DNA of 44,379 nt from Candidatus Fermentibacteraceae bacterium (GTDB lineage Bacteria; Fermentibacterota; Fermentibacteria; Fermentibacterales; JCC-6), in NCBI GenBank assembly GCA_016936235.1, contig JAFGPK010000078.1, forward strand, positions 1-44,379, in the 5' to 3' direction. The notes under the pieces are model-generated. The model was not told the DNA's origin. It saw only the letters and a list, made by a program, of their open reading frames with translations, and ran no database searches. Of this stretch, positions 6,959-14,568 are shown piece by piece. Within the stretch, counting starts at the first letter, position 1. The number at the start of each line of letters is the position of its first letter. Made by a program: the position numbers and the translations under genes.

Positions 6959-8425
6959 ATGAAATACGCAATTGCTTTTCTTACCCTCGCCGCACTGTTC
7001 ACAGCGGTTTCAGCGGACCGTCTGGTGAGGCTCCACGACGTTAACGCCGCATTAGCCCTTGAACTGATGGAGCAGGGTTATGACGTTGCCAACGTCGATC
7101 AGAGGGCGGGTATCATTGACATCTATCTTCCGGAGGATGAAGTTGACGGGGCCGCTCTACTGACTGCCGATTACGAATTGCTGCCCAGGGAATGGGGCGA
7201 GCTGCTGCCCGAGAATTCCAGGGGAGCGGGATATTACTACGACCCCGATGAGAACTGGCAGTTCTGGTGCACGCTGGCCGCGGAGAACACTGATCTCGTC
7301 GACACTCCGGTCGCGATAGGTCAGTCCTATCAGGGCCGCGATATTTACGCCATCGAGATGACAGGCATTCTGGGAGGCTACAAGCCCGTCATCATCTTCT
7401 CGTCCCTCATACACGCACGTGAGCCCGGGGGGAACGTGGTCCTCATCGACTTCGCCAACTGGCTTGTGGACAACTATGACGGCGGAGATACCAGGGCCGC
7501 ATACATACTGGACCACTCGACCCTCTATTTCATCCCCATAGGAAATCCCGACGGGTACGAGTACAACATGCCCAACGGCGGGATGCACCGTAAGAACATG
7601 AACTTCACACTTGGGAACGGTGTGGACCTCAACCGTAACTGGGGCTACATGTGGGGCTACGACAACGTGGGCTCAAGCCCCAGCCCCACATCCGAAACCT
7701 ACCGGGGAACGGCTCCCTTCTCCGAGCCCGAGACCCAGGTCCAGAGCAACTTCATCATCGACAAGGCCCCGATCGCGGCCATGAGCTATCACACCTACGG
7801 CGGCGACCTTCTGTACCCCTGGGGTTACGAAGACATCTTCACACCGGACAATGATCTCTTCGTCGGATGGGCGGACCAGATGACGGCGGTGAACAACTAC
7901 ACCTACGGGACACCCTGGCAGGTGATGTACAACAGCAACGGCGACCAGCTGGACTGGAGCTACTGCGGCGTGGATGTGCCTAAGGTCTACTGCATGACGC
8001 CCGAGGTCGGCGACAACGGGTTCTGGGGCAGCCAGAACGACACTTCCGAGATAGTCCGAATCTGCGACGAGTGCAGGCCAATGAACATCATGTTCTGCAT
8101 GTTCGCCCTGAACTTCGTGGGCATAGGCGAGGAGGGCGGCGGCATAGGGGTAGAACCCCTGCTGGACCTGGGCTCAGTGCAGCCGAACCCTGTTGTTACC
8201 AGCGCCGTGTTCAGAATCTCAGCTCCCTCGTCGTCCGTGCTTGATGTCGTCATATACGACACCAGCGGAAGAGCGGTGCAGACATTCGAGGCAGGCAGTC
8301 CCGAGGGCGGTCAGCTTGACCTTACCTGGATCGTTCCCGACAATATCCCCGCCGGGGTCTACACTGTCACCGTGTCCGACGGAGCCGGCAGCATCGATTC
8401 CGGAAGATTCACCGTCCTAAGGTAA
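6959..8425 (+). CDS. Secreted M14 family zinc carboxypeptidase with C-terminal sorting-type domain
   Basis: 488 aa from ATG 6959 (AAGGGAG upstream; the residues before it are not signal-like). Residues 1-18 form a signal peptide ending in AVSA. The M14 zinc site is visible as HARE, followed by the later SYHT histidine. GVDLNRNWG gives the substrate Asn-Arg pair and TPEVGD the catalytic Glu. The enzyme would trim C-terminal residues from peptides outside the cytoplasm. The last 80 residues form an Ig-like beta domain (VQPNPVVTSAVFRIS, VVIYDTSGRAV, AGVYTVTVSDG, ending RFTVLR), the pattern of type IX secretion type-A sorting domains or FlgD-like folds. Export by a T9SS-like route is inferred. 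Two cytoplasmic genes follow within 14 nt. Confidence 0.93.
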   Translation: MKYAIAFLTLAALFTAVSADRLVRLHDVNAALALELMEQGYDVANVDQRAGIIDIYLPEDEVDGAALLTADYELLPREWGELLPENSRGAGYYYDPDENWQFWCTLAAENTDLVDTPVAIGQSYQGRDIYAIEMTGILGGYKPVIIFSSLIHAREPGGNVVLIDFANWLVDNYDGGDTRAAYILDHSTLYFIPIGNPDGYEYNMPNGGMHRKNMNFTLGNGVDLNRNWGYMWGYDNVGSSPSPTSETYRGTAPFSEPETQVQSNFIIDKAPIAAMSYHTYGGDLLYPWGYEDIFTPDNDLFVGWADQMTAVNNYTYGTPWQVMYNSNGDQLDWSYCGVDVPKVYCMTPEVGDNGFWGSQNDTSEIVRICDECRPMNIMFCMFALNFVGIGEEGGGIGVEPLLDLGSVQPNPVVTSAVFRISAPSSSVLDVVIYDTSGRAVQTFEAGSPEGGQLDLTWIVPDNIPAGVYTVTVSDGAGSIDSGRFTVLR

Positions 8426-8438
8426 GAGCGGAGCTTCA

Positions 8439-9191
8439 TTGGGACAGGAAGGACAGGCGCCGGATTACTATCAGCTCCTCGGCGTGAAGTACGGCGCCAC
8501 AAAGGAGGAGATAGAGGACGCCTACCACGAGCTTGCCCGCAGGCTCCATCCGGATGTGACCGGCGAGGACCCTGAACTCACCGCAAGGTATATGTCGGTG
8601 AACGAGGCCTACCAGGTGCTTTCCAGGAGCGTTGAGCGGGAGGATTACGACAGGGCCCTTGGTATCGAAGGCGTAAAGGAGGGCCGGGAAGACGGGGAAG
8701 GCCAGGAGGCCAGGCCCCAGCCGAAAGCGGTGAAGCCTCCCGACATCCAGGCCCAGGACATGCGGTTGCTGGACGCCAGGCTCAGGCGAGCCATTCGCGA
8801 CGCCTCCGGTATGTGCGACAAGGGAAATTTCTGGGAGGCAACAAGGCTCCTGGAGAAATACCTCAAGACCCACCCGGACAACGCCCAGCTGAGAAAGGCC
8901 CTTGCTTCCGCCGCCCTGGGTCGCAAGAGCTACCATGAAGCAGTGAACCACATGAGGGCGGCCTGCAAGGTCGAGTACCATGATCCCGAAAATTTCATCC
9001 AGCTTGCGGAGATCTACATCGAAGCGGGGCAGCTGGTCCTGGCGGAGAAGGCACTGTACGAAGCCCTGGGATGGAACGCCGAGCACGAGGGCGCGCTCAG
9101 GATGAAGAAGAGGATACGGGACCTGAAGGATGCTGAAAAACCCCCTTTACAGAGGATCTTCAGCAGGATCTCAAACGTCATGAAACGCTAG
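8439..9191 (+). CDS. J-domain protein with TPR-like repeats
   Basis: 250 aa, cytoplasmic. Residues about 8-72 form a DnaJ J-domain (YYQLLGVKYGATKEEIEDAY, HPD at about 37-39), which stimulates the DnaK ATPase. A charged linker (about 80-110) leads to helical TPR-like repeats (about 113-230; WEATRLLEKYLKTHPDNAQLRKAL, AEIYIEAGQLVLAEKALYEAL) that could bind clients. There is no zinc finger and no DnaJ C-terminal domain, so it is a specialised co-chaperone. The start is TTG 8439, 13 nt after the peptidase stop; the J-domain begins right after it, which supports this choice. It is followed at 10 nt by a MerR-family gene, recalling HspR-DnaJ pairings (inference). Confidence 0.88.
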   Translation: MGQEGQAPDYYQLLGVKYGATKEEIEDAYHELARRLHPDVTGEDPELTARYMSVNEAYQVLSRSVEREDYDRALGIEGVKEGREDGEGQEARPQPKAVKPPDIQAQDMRLLDARLRRAIRDASGMCDKGNFWEATRLLEKYLKTHPDNAQLRKALASAALGRKSYHEAVNHMRAACKVEYHDPENFIQLAEIYIEAGQLVLAEKALYEALGWNAEHEGALRMKKRIRDLKDAEKPPLQRIFSRISNVMKR

Positions 9192-9201
9192 GGGAGTTGA
9201 A

Positions 9202-9582
9202 TTGGAATCCGGCGGGAAGCTCTACTACTCCATAAGCGAGGTCTGCAGCATGACGGGTCTCAAGCCCCACGTCCTGAGGTACTGGGAAACCGCCTTCCCG
9301 ATGCTCAAGCCCTCCAAGAACCAGTCCGGGAACAGGGTCTACAAGGAAGGGGACATCGGGCTTATCAAGCTCATAAGCAGGCTTCTGTACCGCGAAAGGT
9401 ACACAATCGACGGTGCAAGGCAGAAGATAGAGGAGATGGACGATCTCGAGGAGCAGATGGAGCTGGAGCTTTCCACCGCCACCGTATCCTTCGAGACCAT
9501 GGACATGATCAAGAGGGAGATTTCCGAGCTCATCGACCTGCTTGACAGGGACCCGATGGCGGTTGACAAACAGGAAGATTAG
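9202..9582 (+). CDS. MerR-family transcriptional regulator
   Basis: 126 aa. Residues about 7-75 form a MerR-type winged [25 protein letters not shown], then [21 protein letters not shown] dimerisation coiled coil follows, rich in Glu, Met and Leu. There is no ligand domain and there are no metal-binding Cys pairs, so this is the short HspR/MlrA-like class rather than a metal sensor. It starts at TTG 9202 with GGGGAG 5 nt upstream, and sits 10 nt behind the J-domain gene. It may regulate its own operon or heat-shock genes. No inverted repeat of the HspR type was found upstream of the operon. The promoter of the next tRNA gene lies within its last 20 nt. Confidence 0.88.
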   Translation: MESGGKLYYSISEVCSMTGLKPHVLRYWETAFPMLKPSKNQSGNRVYKEGDIGLIKLISRLLYRERYTIDGARQKIEEMDDLEEQMELELSTATVSFETMDMIKREISELIDLLDRDPMAVDKQED

Positions 9583-9591
9583 ACGTAACTT
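9563..9591 (+). promoter_or_regulatory. Promoter of tRNA-Pro(GGG)
   Basis: TTGACA (9563-9568), a 17-nt spacer and TAACTT (9586-9591), 14 nt before the tRNA 5' end. The -35 is inside the coding end of the MerR gene. Confidence 0.7.
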
Positions 9592-9605
9592 TGCTTCCTC
9601 CCGGT

Positions 9606-9682
9606 CGGGGCGTGGCGCAGTCCGGTAGCGCACTTGAATGGGGTTCAAGTGGTCGCTGGTTCGAATCCAGTCGCCCCGACCA
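9606..9682 (+). tRNA. tRNA-Pro (anticodon GGG)
   Basis: 77 nt with a 7-bp acceptor CGGGGCG/CGCCCCG (C1:G72, as in bacterial tRNA-Pro), A73 and an encoded CCA. The anticodon stem CTTGA/TCAAG has loop ATGGGGT, giving anticodon GGG with U33 and G37. The T arm has TTCGAAT. It reads CCC and CCU. Confidence 0.96.
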
Positions 9683-9744
9683 TCTTTCTCTTACTGGATC
9701 GATCAGCCTGAAGAACGGCTGCGGCCGAAACTCGAAAGGTGAGT

Positions 9745-10266
9745 ATGGGCGAAGCCCTTCTGGACTGGTTGTCCGGAATACCCGGCGAGATACAGATGAT
9801 GCTCCTCTCCGCGTTCCCGCTGACGGAGCTCAGGGGAAGCATACCCCTTGCCTGGACGGCCATGAGCGGAGCCTGGGCATGGCCATGGTGGAAGATCTAT
9901 CTGCTGGCGGTGGCCGGGAACCTCCTGCCGGTGCCGTTCATCCTCTGGTTCCTTGAACCGGTCAGCAGGTTCCTGAGAAGATGGCGGCCCTTCGACAGGT
10001 TCTTTGAGCGGCTTTTCGACAGGACGCGCAGGAGGGCCGGGAAGAAGATAGAAAGGTACGAGGCTCTGGGACTGACCATCTTCGTGGCCATTCCGCTTCC
10101 GGTGACCGGCGCCTGGACAGGCTCACTGGCGGCGTTCCTCTTCGGCATACCGAAGAGGCTGGCTATCCCGGCGATAGCCCTCGGTGTAGCGGTGGCCGGC
10201 ATTCTCGTAACGCTGATAATGACGGGCACACTGGCGGGTATCGGCTTCCTGGTGGGACCTGAATAG
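9745..10266 (+). CDS. COG2426-type small multidrug export membrane protein
   Basis: 173 aa, polytopic. Two similar halves each carry a Pro/Gly re-entrant motif: [10 protein letters not shown] near residue 28 and [18 protein letters not shown] near residue 115, the signature of COG2426 (small multi-drug export, related to DedA-type folds). Hydrophobic segments lie around 18-35, 45-65, 113-135 and 140-170, with a basic cytoplasmic loop ([20 protein letters not shown]) between the halves. ATG 9745 is chosen over GTG 9739 because AAAGG then sits 5 nt upstream. It lies between two tRNA-Pro genes and may be read from the first one's promoter. Substrates are unknown; the export label is by family only. 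Confidence 0.8.
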   Translation: MGEALLDWLSGIPGEIQMMLLSAFPLTELRGSIPLAWTAMSGAWAWPWWKIYLLAVAGNLLPVPFILWFLEPVSRFLRRWRPFDRFFERLFDRTRRRAGKKIERYEALGLTIFVAIPLPVTGAWTGSLAAFLFGIPKRLAIPAIALGVAVAGILVTLIMTGTLAGIGFLVGPE

Positions 10267-10275
10267 GCCTGAACG

Positions 10276-10304
10276 TTGCACAATGACGCTGCCGGTAGTA
10301 AATT
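10276..10304 (+). promoter_or_regulatory. Promoter of tRNA-Pro(CGG)
   Basis: TTGCAC (10276-10281), a 17-nt spacer and TAAATT (10299-10304), 20 nt before the tRNA. The -10 is identical to that of the tRNA-Met/Val operon. Confidence 0.65.
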
Positions 10305-10324
10305 TGCTTGGCTGAAATGATAGT

Positions 10325-10402
<78 letters not shown>

Positions 10403-10423
10403 TCTTCGTCGTACGGAGGGTAT

Positions 10424-10897
10424 ATAGTCACTAAACTCGTCTCGGTTGCGGGCGGATCGGCAGCCTCCCCGGAGGAATGCTCCCTTGCCCTGAGGCTGGG
10501 AGGTCTGCTGGCCCGAAACGGGTTCACCGTCGTCTGCGGGGGCGGTTCCGGTGTTATGGAAGCCGTATGCAGGGGCGCGGTTGAAGCCGGGGGCGCTGCG
10601 ATAGGCATCCTTCCGGGCGCGGATCCGGCCGGGGCCAATCCCTGGGTCACCATTCCAATCCCCACGGGGATGGGAACCTTAAGGAACAGGTTAGTGGCCA
10701 TCACCGGAAGCGTTCTGGTGGCCGTGGGTGGAAGGTTCGGCACCCTCTCGGAGATAGCCTACGCCCTGGAAGCCGGTCATCCGGTATGCGCAATGGGACA
10801 ATGGGCCTCCATCGACGGCGTAACACCGGTAGACAGCCCTGAGGAGGCGCTGGAGTTCATTCTGGAGAGAACGGGGGATCCGGATGCACAGTATTGA
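10424..10897 (+). CDS. LOG-family (TIGR00725-like) Rossmann protein, non-canonical start
   Basis: About 157 aa if it begins at ATA 10424. The Rossmann core is complete only with the upstream part: KLVSVAGGSAASPEEC, then TVVCGGGSGVMEAVCRGA, GILPGADPAGANPWVTIPIP, and the GGRFGTLSEIAYAL helix that stands for the LOG PGGxGTxxE motif. Relatives include cytokinin-activating phosphoribohydrolases and nucleotide-binding proteins of unknown role. There is no ATG, GTG or TTG between the tRNA 3' end and ATG 10556, and starting at 10556 would delete the first strands. GGAGGG at 10415-10420 points to ATA 10424 or GTC 10427. It follows tRNA-Pro by 21 nt and overlaps apt by 14 nt. The substrate is unknown. 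Confidence 0.75.
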   Translation: MVTKLVSVAGGSAASPEECSLALRLGGLLARNGFTVVCGGGSGVMEAVCRGAVEAGGAAIGILPGADPAGANPWVTIPIPTGMGTLRNRLVAITGSVLVAVGGRFGTLSEIAYALEAGHPVCAMGQWASIDGVTPVDSPEEALEFILERTGDPDAQY

Positions 10898-11426
10898 AGA
10901 ACTGAGTAAGCAGATAAGGAACGTTCCCGATTTTCCCATGGAGGGAGTGGTCTTCAAGGACATCACCACCCTGCTCACGCATCCCGGTTCGCTGAGGGAC
11001 GCGGCTCACCATATGGAGGAAGCCTGCAGCGTCTTCGAGTACGATGCCGTGGCCGCCATCGAGTCCAGGGGGTTCATCTTCGGAGCGATCATTGCGGCGG
11101 ACCGCGACCTTCCTCTTGTCCTGATCCGCAAGCCCGGCAAGCTGCCGGCGGAGACCATAAGCCGCGAATACTCCCTGGAGTACGGGACGAACACTGTGGA
11201 GATGCACAGGAACGCCCTTCCAAAGGGGAGCAGGGTGCTGATCGTAGACGACCTGATAGCAACGGGGGGATCCGCCCTGGCAGCCGCCGATCTTCTGAGG
11301 AGGGACGGATGCACCGTTGCGGGAGCCGCGTTCGTCATCGACCTTTGCTTCCTGGGCGGAGGCGGGAAACTCAGGAACAGCGGAGTGGACTACGTGGGTC
11401 TCATAGAAGTTTCTTCCGAGCAATAA
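10884..11426 (+). CDS. apt: Adenine phosphoribosyltransferase
   Basis: 180 aa, standard length. It salvages adenine with PRPP to AMP in the cytoplasm. The type I PRPP loop VLIVDDLIATGGSA is at about residues 114-127. Other family landmarks are PDFPMEGVVFKDITTLL at the N-terminus, AAIESRGFIFGA, and LIRKPGKLPAETISREYSLEYG. ATG 10884 lies inside the end of the LOG-like gene, so translation is probably coupled. Pairing with a LOG-like gene, whose relatives release adenine bases from nucleotides, would make metabolic sense because Apt could recycle the adenine (inference). Confidence 0.96.
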   Translation: MHSIEELSKQIRNVPDFPMEGVVFKDITTLLTHPGSLRDAAHHMEEACSVFEYDAVAAIESRGFIFGAIIAADRDLPLVLIRKPGKLPAETISREYSLEYGTNTVEMHRNALPKGSRVLIVDDLIATGGSALAAADLLRRDGCTVAGAAFVIDLCFLGGGGKLRNSGVDYVGLIEVSSEQ

Positions 11427-11455
11427 TTGACTGAAGGGCCATAATTTCGCATAAT
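11427..11455 (+). promoter_or_regulatory. Promoter of the lipoprotein gene at 11508
   Basis: TTGACT (11427-11432), a 17-nt spacer and CATAAT (11450-11455). It begins right after the apt stop codon, giving the lipoprotein gene its own transcript. Confidence 0.65.
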
Positions 11456-11507
11456 CTCTGCCAATCACGGCAGGAAAGCACTCGAGTCGAACATGGAAAG
11501 GAAAGAT

Positions 11508-12539
11508 ATGTCGAGGTTGTTACTAATAGCGATGATGATCATCGGCCTTGCCTTCTTCGGATGCGGTGAACAGGCTGAGGAGGTCGGGAACGGTGACGGG
11601 GCCGACGGAGGGTCTACCGGTGATGTGACCGAAGACGGCGGCGAGCATGCCGGAGGGACCGGCGGCGACGGCGGCGAGAGAGTTGCCGTACAGGGATTCG
11701 ATTTCGAGACCGCTGATCTGGAAGTCGGTCAGTGGATAGAGTTCGGCGCCGACAACCTGCCCCAGACCGTCAAGATATCGGTGGTGGGCACCGAGATGAA
11801 CCAGGGTACCGAATGCTACTGGATCCAGATCAGCACCGCTGATTTCGTGGGTCAGGTCCTGGTTGACGCCGAGGGTCTTGAGACCGCAATGGCCGATTAT
11901 GAAGACCAGTTCGGCGAGTTCGCGGCCGATCCCGCCGCTTACATCCGGGAGAACATGTCGGACGCAACCGGAATGGCCAACATGTTCGGCAACGAGGAGA
12001 GCATGAGCATGGCCATCGAATTCGTAAGGGCTTTACGGATGGTCAAGTTCGAGCAGCAGGGGATGGTAATGGCGGTGGACCTGGCAGGAGTGGCGGACTG
12101 GCTCGAGGACATGATGCAGGACCCTGCATTCCAGGACCAGTTCCAGCAGGGCTTCGCCCAGGGCTTCAACGCCGAGGGCGGCCAGGAAGGGCTTGACACC
12201 ATCATCTCGGAACTGGACAACATCGACTTCACCTTTGAGGAGACAGAAGTCGACGTGGCCGGTGACAACATGAGGGGTCTCGAGTTCGGCATAGCACATC
12301 CCGAGGGCAGCGTCAGCGTTGTCCTGACCTCGGAGCTTCCCATACTGCCTCTCGCCTACGCCGAGATCTCCGGGGACGGCGAGAACCATTACGTAGAGGT
12401 CAGGGGATACGGTTTCAGCGGTGCCCAGGACCTTCTTCCAGGAGCTCCGGCCCAGACTATCCAGGCCATGATGTTCCTTCAGGGAATGGAGCAGCAGATG
12501 GGCGCCATGGGCGCCCAGCAGGGACGGGGCATCAACTAG
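11508..12539 (+). CDS. Lipoprotein with acidic Gly-rich linker, function unknown
   Basis: 343 aa from ATG 11508 (AAAGGA upstream; ATG 11493 has no ribosome site). The signal peptide ends in a lipobox LAFFGC, so Cys at about residue 19 would be lipidated. A linker of about 45 residues is almost all Gly, Asp, Glu and Thr. The body begins near FDFETADLEVGQWIEFG, a beta-rich domain (ECYWIQIST, GQVLVDAEG), continues with a Met/Gln-rich helical part (DPAFQDQFQQGFAQGF), and returns to beta strands near the end. The protein is strongly acidic. I recognise no family. It is monocistronic, between its own promoter and a terminator, so it is probably an independently expressed envelope protein. Confidence 0.8.
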   Translation: MSRLLLIAMMIIGLAFFGCGEQAEEVGNGDGADGGSTGDVTEDGGEHAGGTGGDGGERVAVQGFDFETADLEVGQWIEFGADNLPQTVKISVVGTEMNQGTECYWIQISTADFVGQVLVDAEGLETAMADYEDQFGEFAADPAAYIRENMSDATGMANMFGNEESMSMAIEFVRALRMVKFEQQGMVMAVDLAGVADWLEDMMQDPAFQDQFQQGFAQGFNAEGGQEGLDTIISELDNIDFTFEETEVDVAGDNMRGLEFGIAHPEGSVSVVLTSELPILPLAYAEISGDGENHYVEVRGYGFSGAQDLLPGAPAQTIQAMMFLQGMEQQMGAMGAQQGRGIN

Positions 12540-12561
12540 AACGCCCCCGCGATCAGTAAGG

Positions 12562-12596
12562 GAATGCCCGGCCCCGCGCCGGGCATTCTCTTCATT
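12562..12596 (+). terminator. Rho-independent terminator after the 11508 lipoprotein
   Basis: An 11-bp perfect stem (12562-12572 with 12578-12588, loop CCCGC) built on GCCCGGC/GCCGGGC is followed by TCTTCATT. Confidence 0.8.
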
Positions 12597-12624
12597 GACA
12601 CCGTATCACGGGCTGGATTATTGT
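12595..12624 (+). promoter_or_regulatory. Candidate promoter of the lipoprotein gene at 12695
   Basis: Perfect TTGACA (12595-12600), an 18-nt spacer and TATTGT (12619-12624). It abuts the preceding terminator. Confidence 0.5.
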
Positions 12625-12694
12625 CACATTTATACAGAACAACGATCACAGTGAATGAAACGGACGGCTTCCCGGAAAGAAGAAGGAGGGCTTT

Positions 12695-13141
12695 ATGGCA
12701 AACAGATATCTCGCTGTTGCTGCGGTAGTTACAGGCCTTATCGCACTGGCCGGTTGCCTTGGCGGAGGCTCGGGCGGTACGGGACCTTCGGGTTACACCA
12801 CGGAACTCGAGGGAACATGGGTGTATACAGAGTCTGACACCAACTACACCTTCACTCTCACATGGGCCTTCACTGACAGCAACTGGACCCGTACCGACGT
12901 ACTAGTGACCGATCAGTCGTACAACTGGGCAGGCACCTTCGAACTGAATACCGGAACCTCCCCCAGGGAGATCGATTTCTACTGCTCCTCGAGCAGCGAT
13001 ACCAGCGCCGTGGGCCTTACGGCACTGGGGATATACTCCCTCAATTCCACCGCCACTGCATGCACAATAGCCGTCAACGATTTCGGCGACACGGTAAGGC
13101 CGAGCGACTTCTACTACGGCTGGGTATTGAACAAGCAGTAG
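12695..13141 (+). CDS. Small lipoprotein, beta-rich, function unknown
   Basis: 148 aa. A signal peptide of about 20 residues ends in lipobox LIALAGC, and the mature protein starts with a Gly/Ser linker. The body is rich in Thr, Ser, Tyr and Trp in alternating beta patterns (EGTWVYTESDTNYTFTLTW, NWTRTDVLVT, YNWAGTFELN), like a lipocalin-type barrel or a small beta sandwich; the EGTW opening is common in lipocalin-like lipoproteins. It starts at ATG 12695 with AGGAGGG upstream. It is flanked by its own promoter and a strong terminator, so it is a monocistronic gene. I cannot assign a ligand. Confidence 0.8.
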   Translation: MANRYLAVAAVVTGLIALAGCLGGGSGGTGPSGYTTELEGTWVYTESDTNYTFTLTWAFTDSNWTRTDVLVTDQSYNWAGTFELNTGTSPREIDFYCSSSSDTSAVGLTALGIYSLNSTATACTIAVNDFGDTVRPSDFYYGWVLNKQ

Positions 13142-13167
13142 ACATAGTCCGAACAATCCGGATATGA

Positions 13168-13198
13168 GGGACGGTCCTGGAGACCGTCCCTTCTTTTT
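13168..13198 (+). terminator. Strong rho-independent terminator
   Basis: A 9-bp perfect stem GGGACGGTC/GACCGTCCC with loop CTGGA (13168-13190) is followed by TTCTTTTT. It ends the lipoprotein transcript and isolates the long rarA array that follows. Confidence 0.92.
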
Positions 13199-13238
13199 CC
13201 CTTTCTTTGAAGGCCGCGATGGCTTATTATCGTGGCAA

Positions 13239-14567
13239 ATGGATCTGCTGGAAGAACAGAACAATTCAGTCCCGAACGCGCCCCTTGCGGACCTCCTGAG
13301 GCCATGCAGCCTGGATGAGGTCTCCGGGCAGGAGCACCTCCTCTCCAGGAACTCGCCCTTTCGACGGGCGCTGGAGGAGGGTGTGCTGGGATCCTTCATA
13401 CTCTGGGGACCGCCCGGTTCAGGAAAGACCACGCTCATACTGCTGGTCTCACGGCATGCGGGTCATAATTTCGTCCGATTCAGCGCTGTGACCGGCGGTG
13501 TGAAGCAGGTTCGCTCCATAGTCGAGGACGCCGCCAGGCTGAGAAGACAGGGATTGAAGACTCTTCTTTTCGTAGACGAGATCCATCGTTTCAACAAGGC
13601 GCAGCAGGATGCCTTTCTCCCGCATGTGGAGGACGGTACCATATGTCTTGCGGGAGCCACGACGGAGAACCCTTCATTCGAGATCATCGCCCCTCTCCTG
13701 AGCAGGTGCACCGTCTATGTTCTCAGAAGGCTCGAGAATGAACAGATACTCTCCATACTGAGACGGGCGGCAGCTCATCCTGAATTCCGAAGCATGAACC
13801 CCGGGGGCATCGAGGACGGTGTGCTGGAGGATATCGCCTCCTGCGCCGACGGAGACGGCAGAAGGGCGCTGAACATGCTGGAACTGCTGGCGGGGATGGC
13901 ATCCGGGGAGAAGATAACGACAGAGCTCTTCAGGGACGCCGCCGCCTCTTCTCCGCTCTCCTACGACAAGTCCGGGGAGGAGCACTACAATCTGATCAGC
14001 GCCCTGCATAAATCCCTGCGTTCCAGCGACGTTGACGCCTCGCTCTACTGGCTTGCCCGGATGATCCTGTCAGGCGAGAATCCGCTCTACATCGCGCGGA
14101 GAATGATACGCTTCGCCACGGAGGATGTAGGTCTGGCGGACCCCTCGGCACTCACGGTGGCCATGAGGGCGGCAGACTCCTGGAGATTCCTGGGATCTCC
14201 CGAAGGAGACCTGGCCCTGGCCGAGGCAGCATGCTACCTTGCCCTCGCGCCGAAGTCCAATTCAGTCTACACTGCATGGCAGAGGGCCGTCTCGGCTTCG
14301 GAACGGGGAGGTTCCCTCCCTGTTCCGCTTCATCTGCGCAACGCTCCCACCAGGCTCATGAAAGAGCTGGATTACGGTAAGGATTACCAGTACGCTCACG
14401 GCATGCCTGGGGGAACGGTGACCCATGTCAACTTCCCCGTCGAAATGCGTGAGGAGGAGTTCTACATCCCGTCGGATGCAGGCAGGGAGGCTGACATCTC
14501 GAAGAAGCTGTCGCAGTGGAAGGAGATCCGTAACAGGACCAGGGCCGGGGAAGCGGAGAAGCGCTGA
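13239..14567 (+). CDS. rarA: Replication-associated recombination protein A (AAA+ ATPase)
   Basis: 442 aa, close to E. coli RarA/MgsA. RarA is a clamp-loader-like AAA+ ATPase acting at stalled replication forks. It shows LADLLRPCSLDEVSGQEHLL, Walker A GPPGSGKTT (about 54-62), the Walker B/box VII region LFVDEIHRFNKAQQDAFLP, sensor 1 ATTENPSF, and the C-terminal tetramerisation region (PNAPTRLMKELDYGKDYQY type, here RNAPTRLMKELDYG). ATG 13239 gives the family N-terminus; the 25 codons upstream overlap a terminator. There is no Shine-Dalgarno sequence, and TATTAT at 13225-13230 could be a -10 that makes the mRNA nearly leaderless. It heads a 12-gene array and is followed by pcm with 1 nt between. 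Confidence 0.95.
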   Translation: MDLLEEQNNSVPNAPLADLLRPCSLDEVSGQEHLLSRNSPFRRALEEGVLGSFILWGPPGSGKTTLILLVSRHAGHNFVRFSAVTGGVKQVRSIVEDAARLRRQGLKTLLFVDEIHRFNKAQQDAFLPHVEDGTICLAGATTENPSFEIIAPLLSRCTVYVLRRLENEQILSILRRAAAHPEFRSMNPGGIEDGVLEDIASCADGDGRRALNMLELLAGMASGEKITTELFRDAAASSPLSYDKSGEEHYNLISALHKSLRSSDVDASLYWLARMILSGENPLYIARRMIRFATEDVGLADPSALTVAMRAADSWRFLGSPEGDLALAEAACYLALAPKSNSVYTAWQRAVSASERGGSLPVPLHLRNAPTRLMKELDYGKDYQYAHGMPGGTVTHVNFPVEMREEEFYIPSDAGREADISKKLSQWKEIRNRTRAGEAEKR

Positions 14568-14568
14568 G

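Noticed and set aside
9627-9647. CTTGAA...TTCAAG inverted repeat resembling an HspR (HAIR-like) operator behind the MerR gene
   Set aside because: It is the anticodon stem of tRNA-Pro(GGG).
12902-13438. 178-codon minus-strand frame across the terminator and rarA start
   Set aside because: It spans a strong plus-strand terminator and two real genes and shows no domain.
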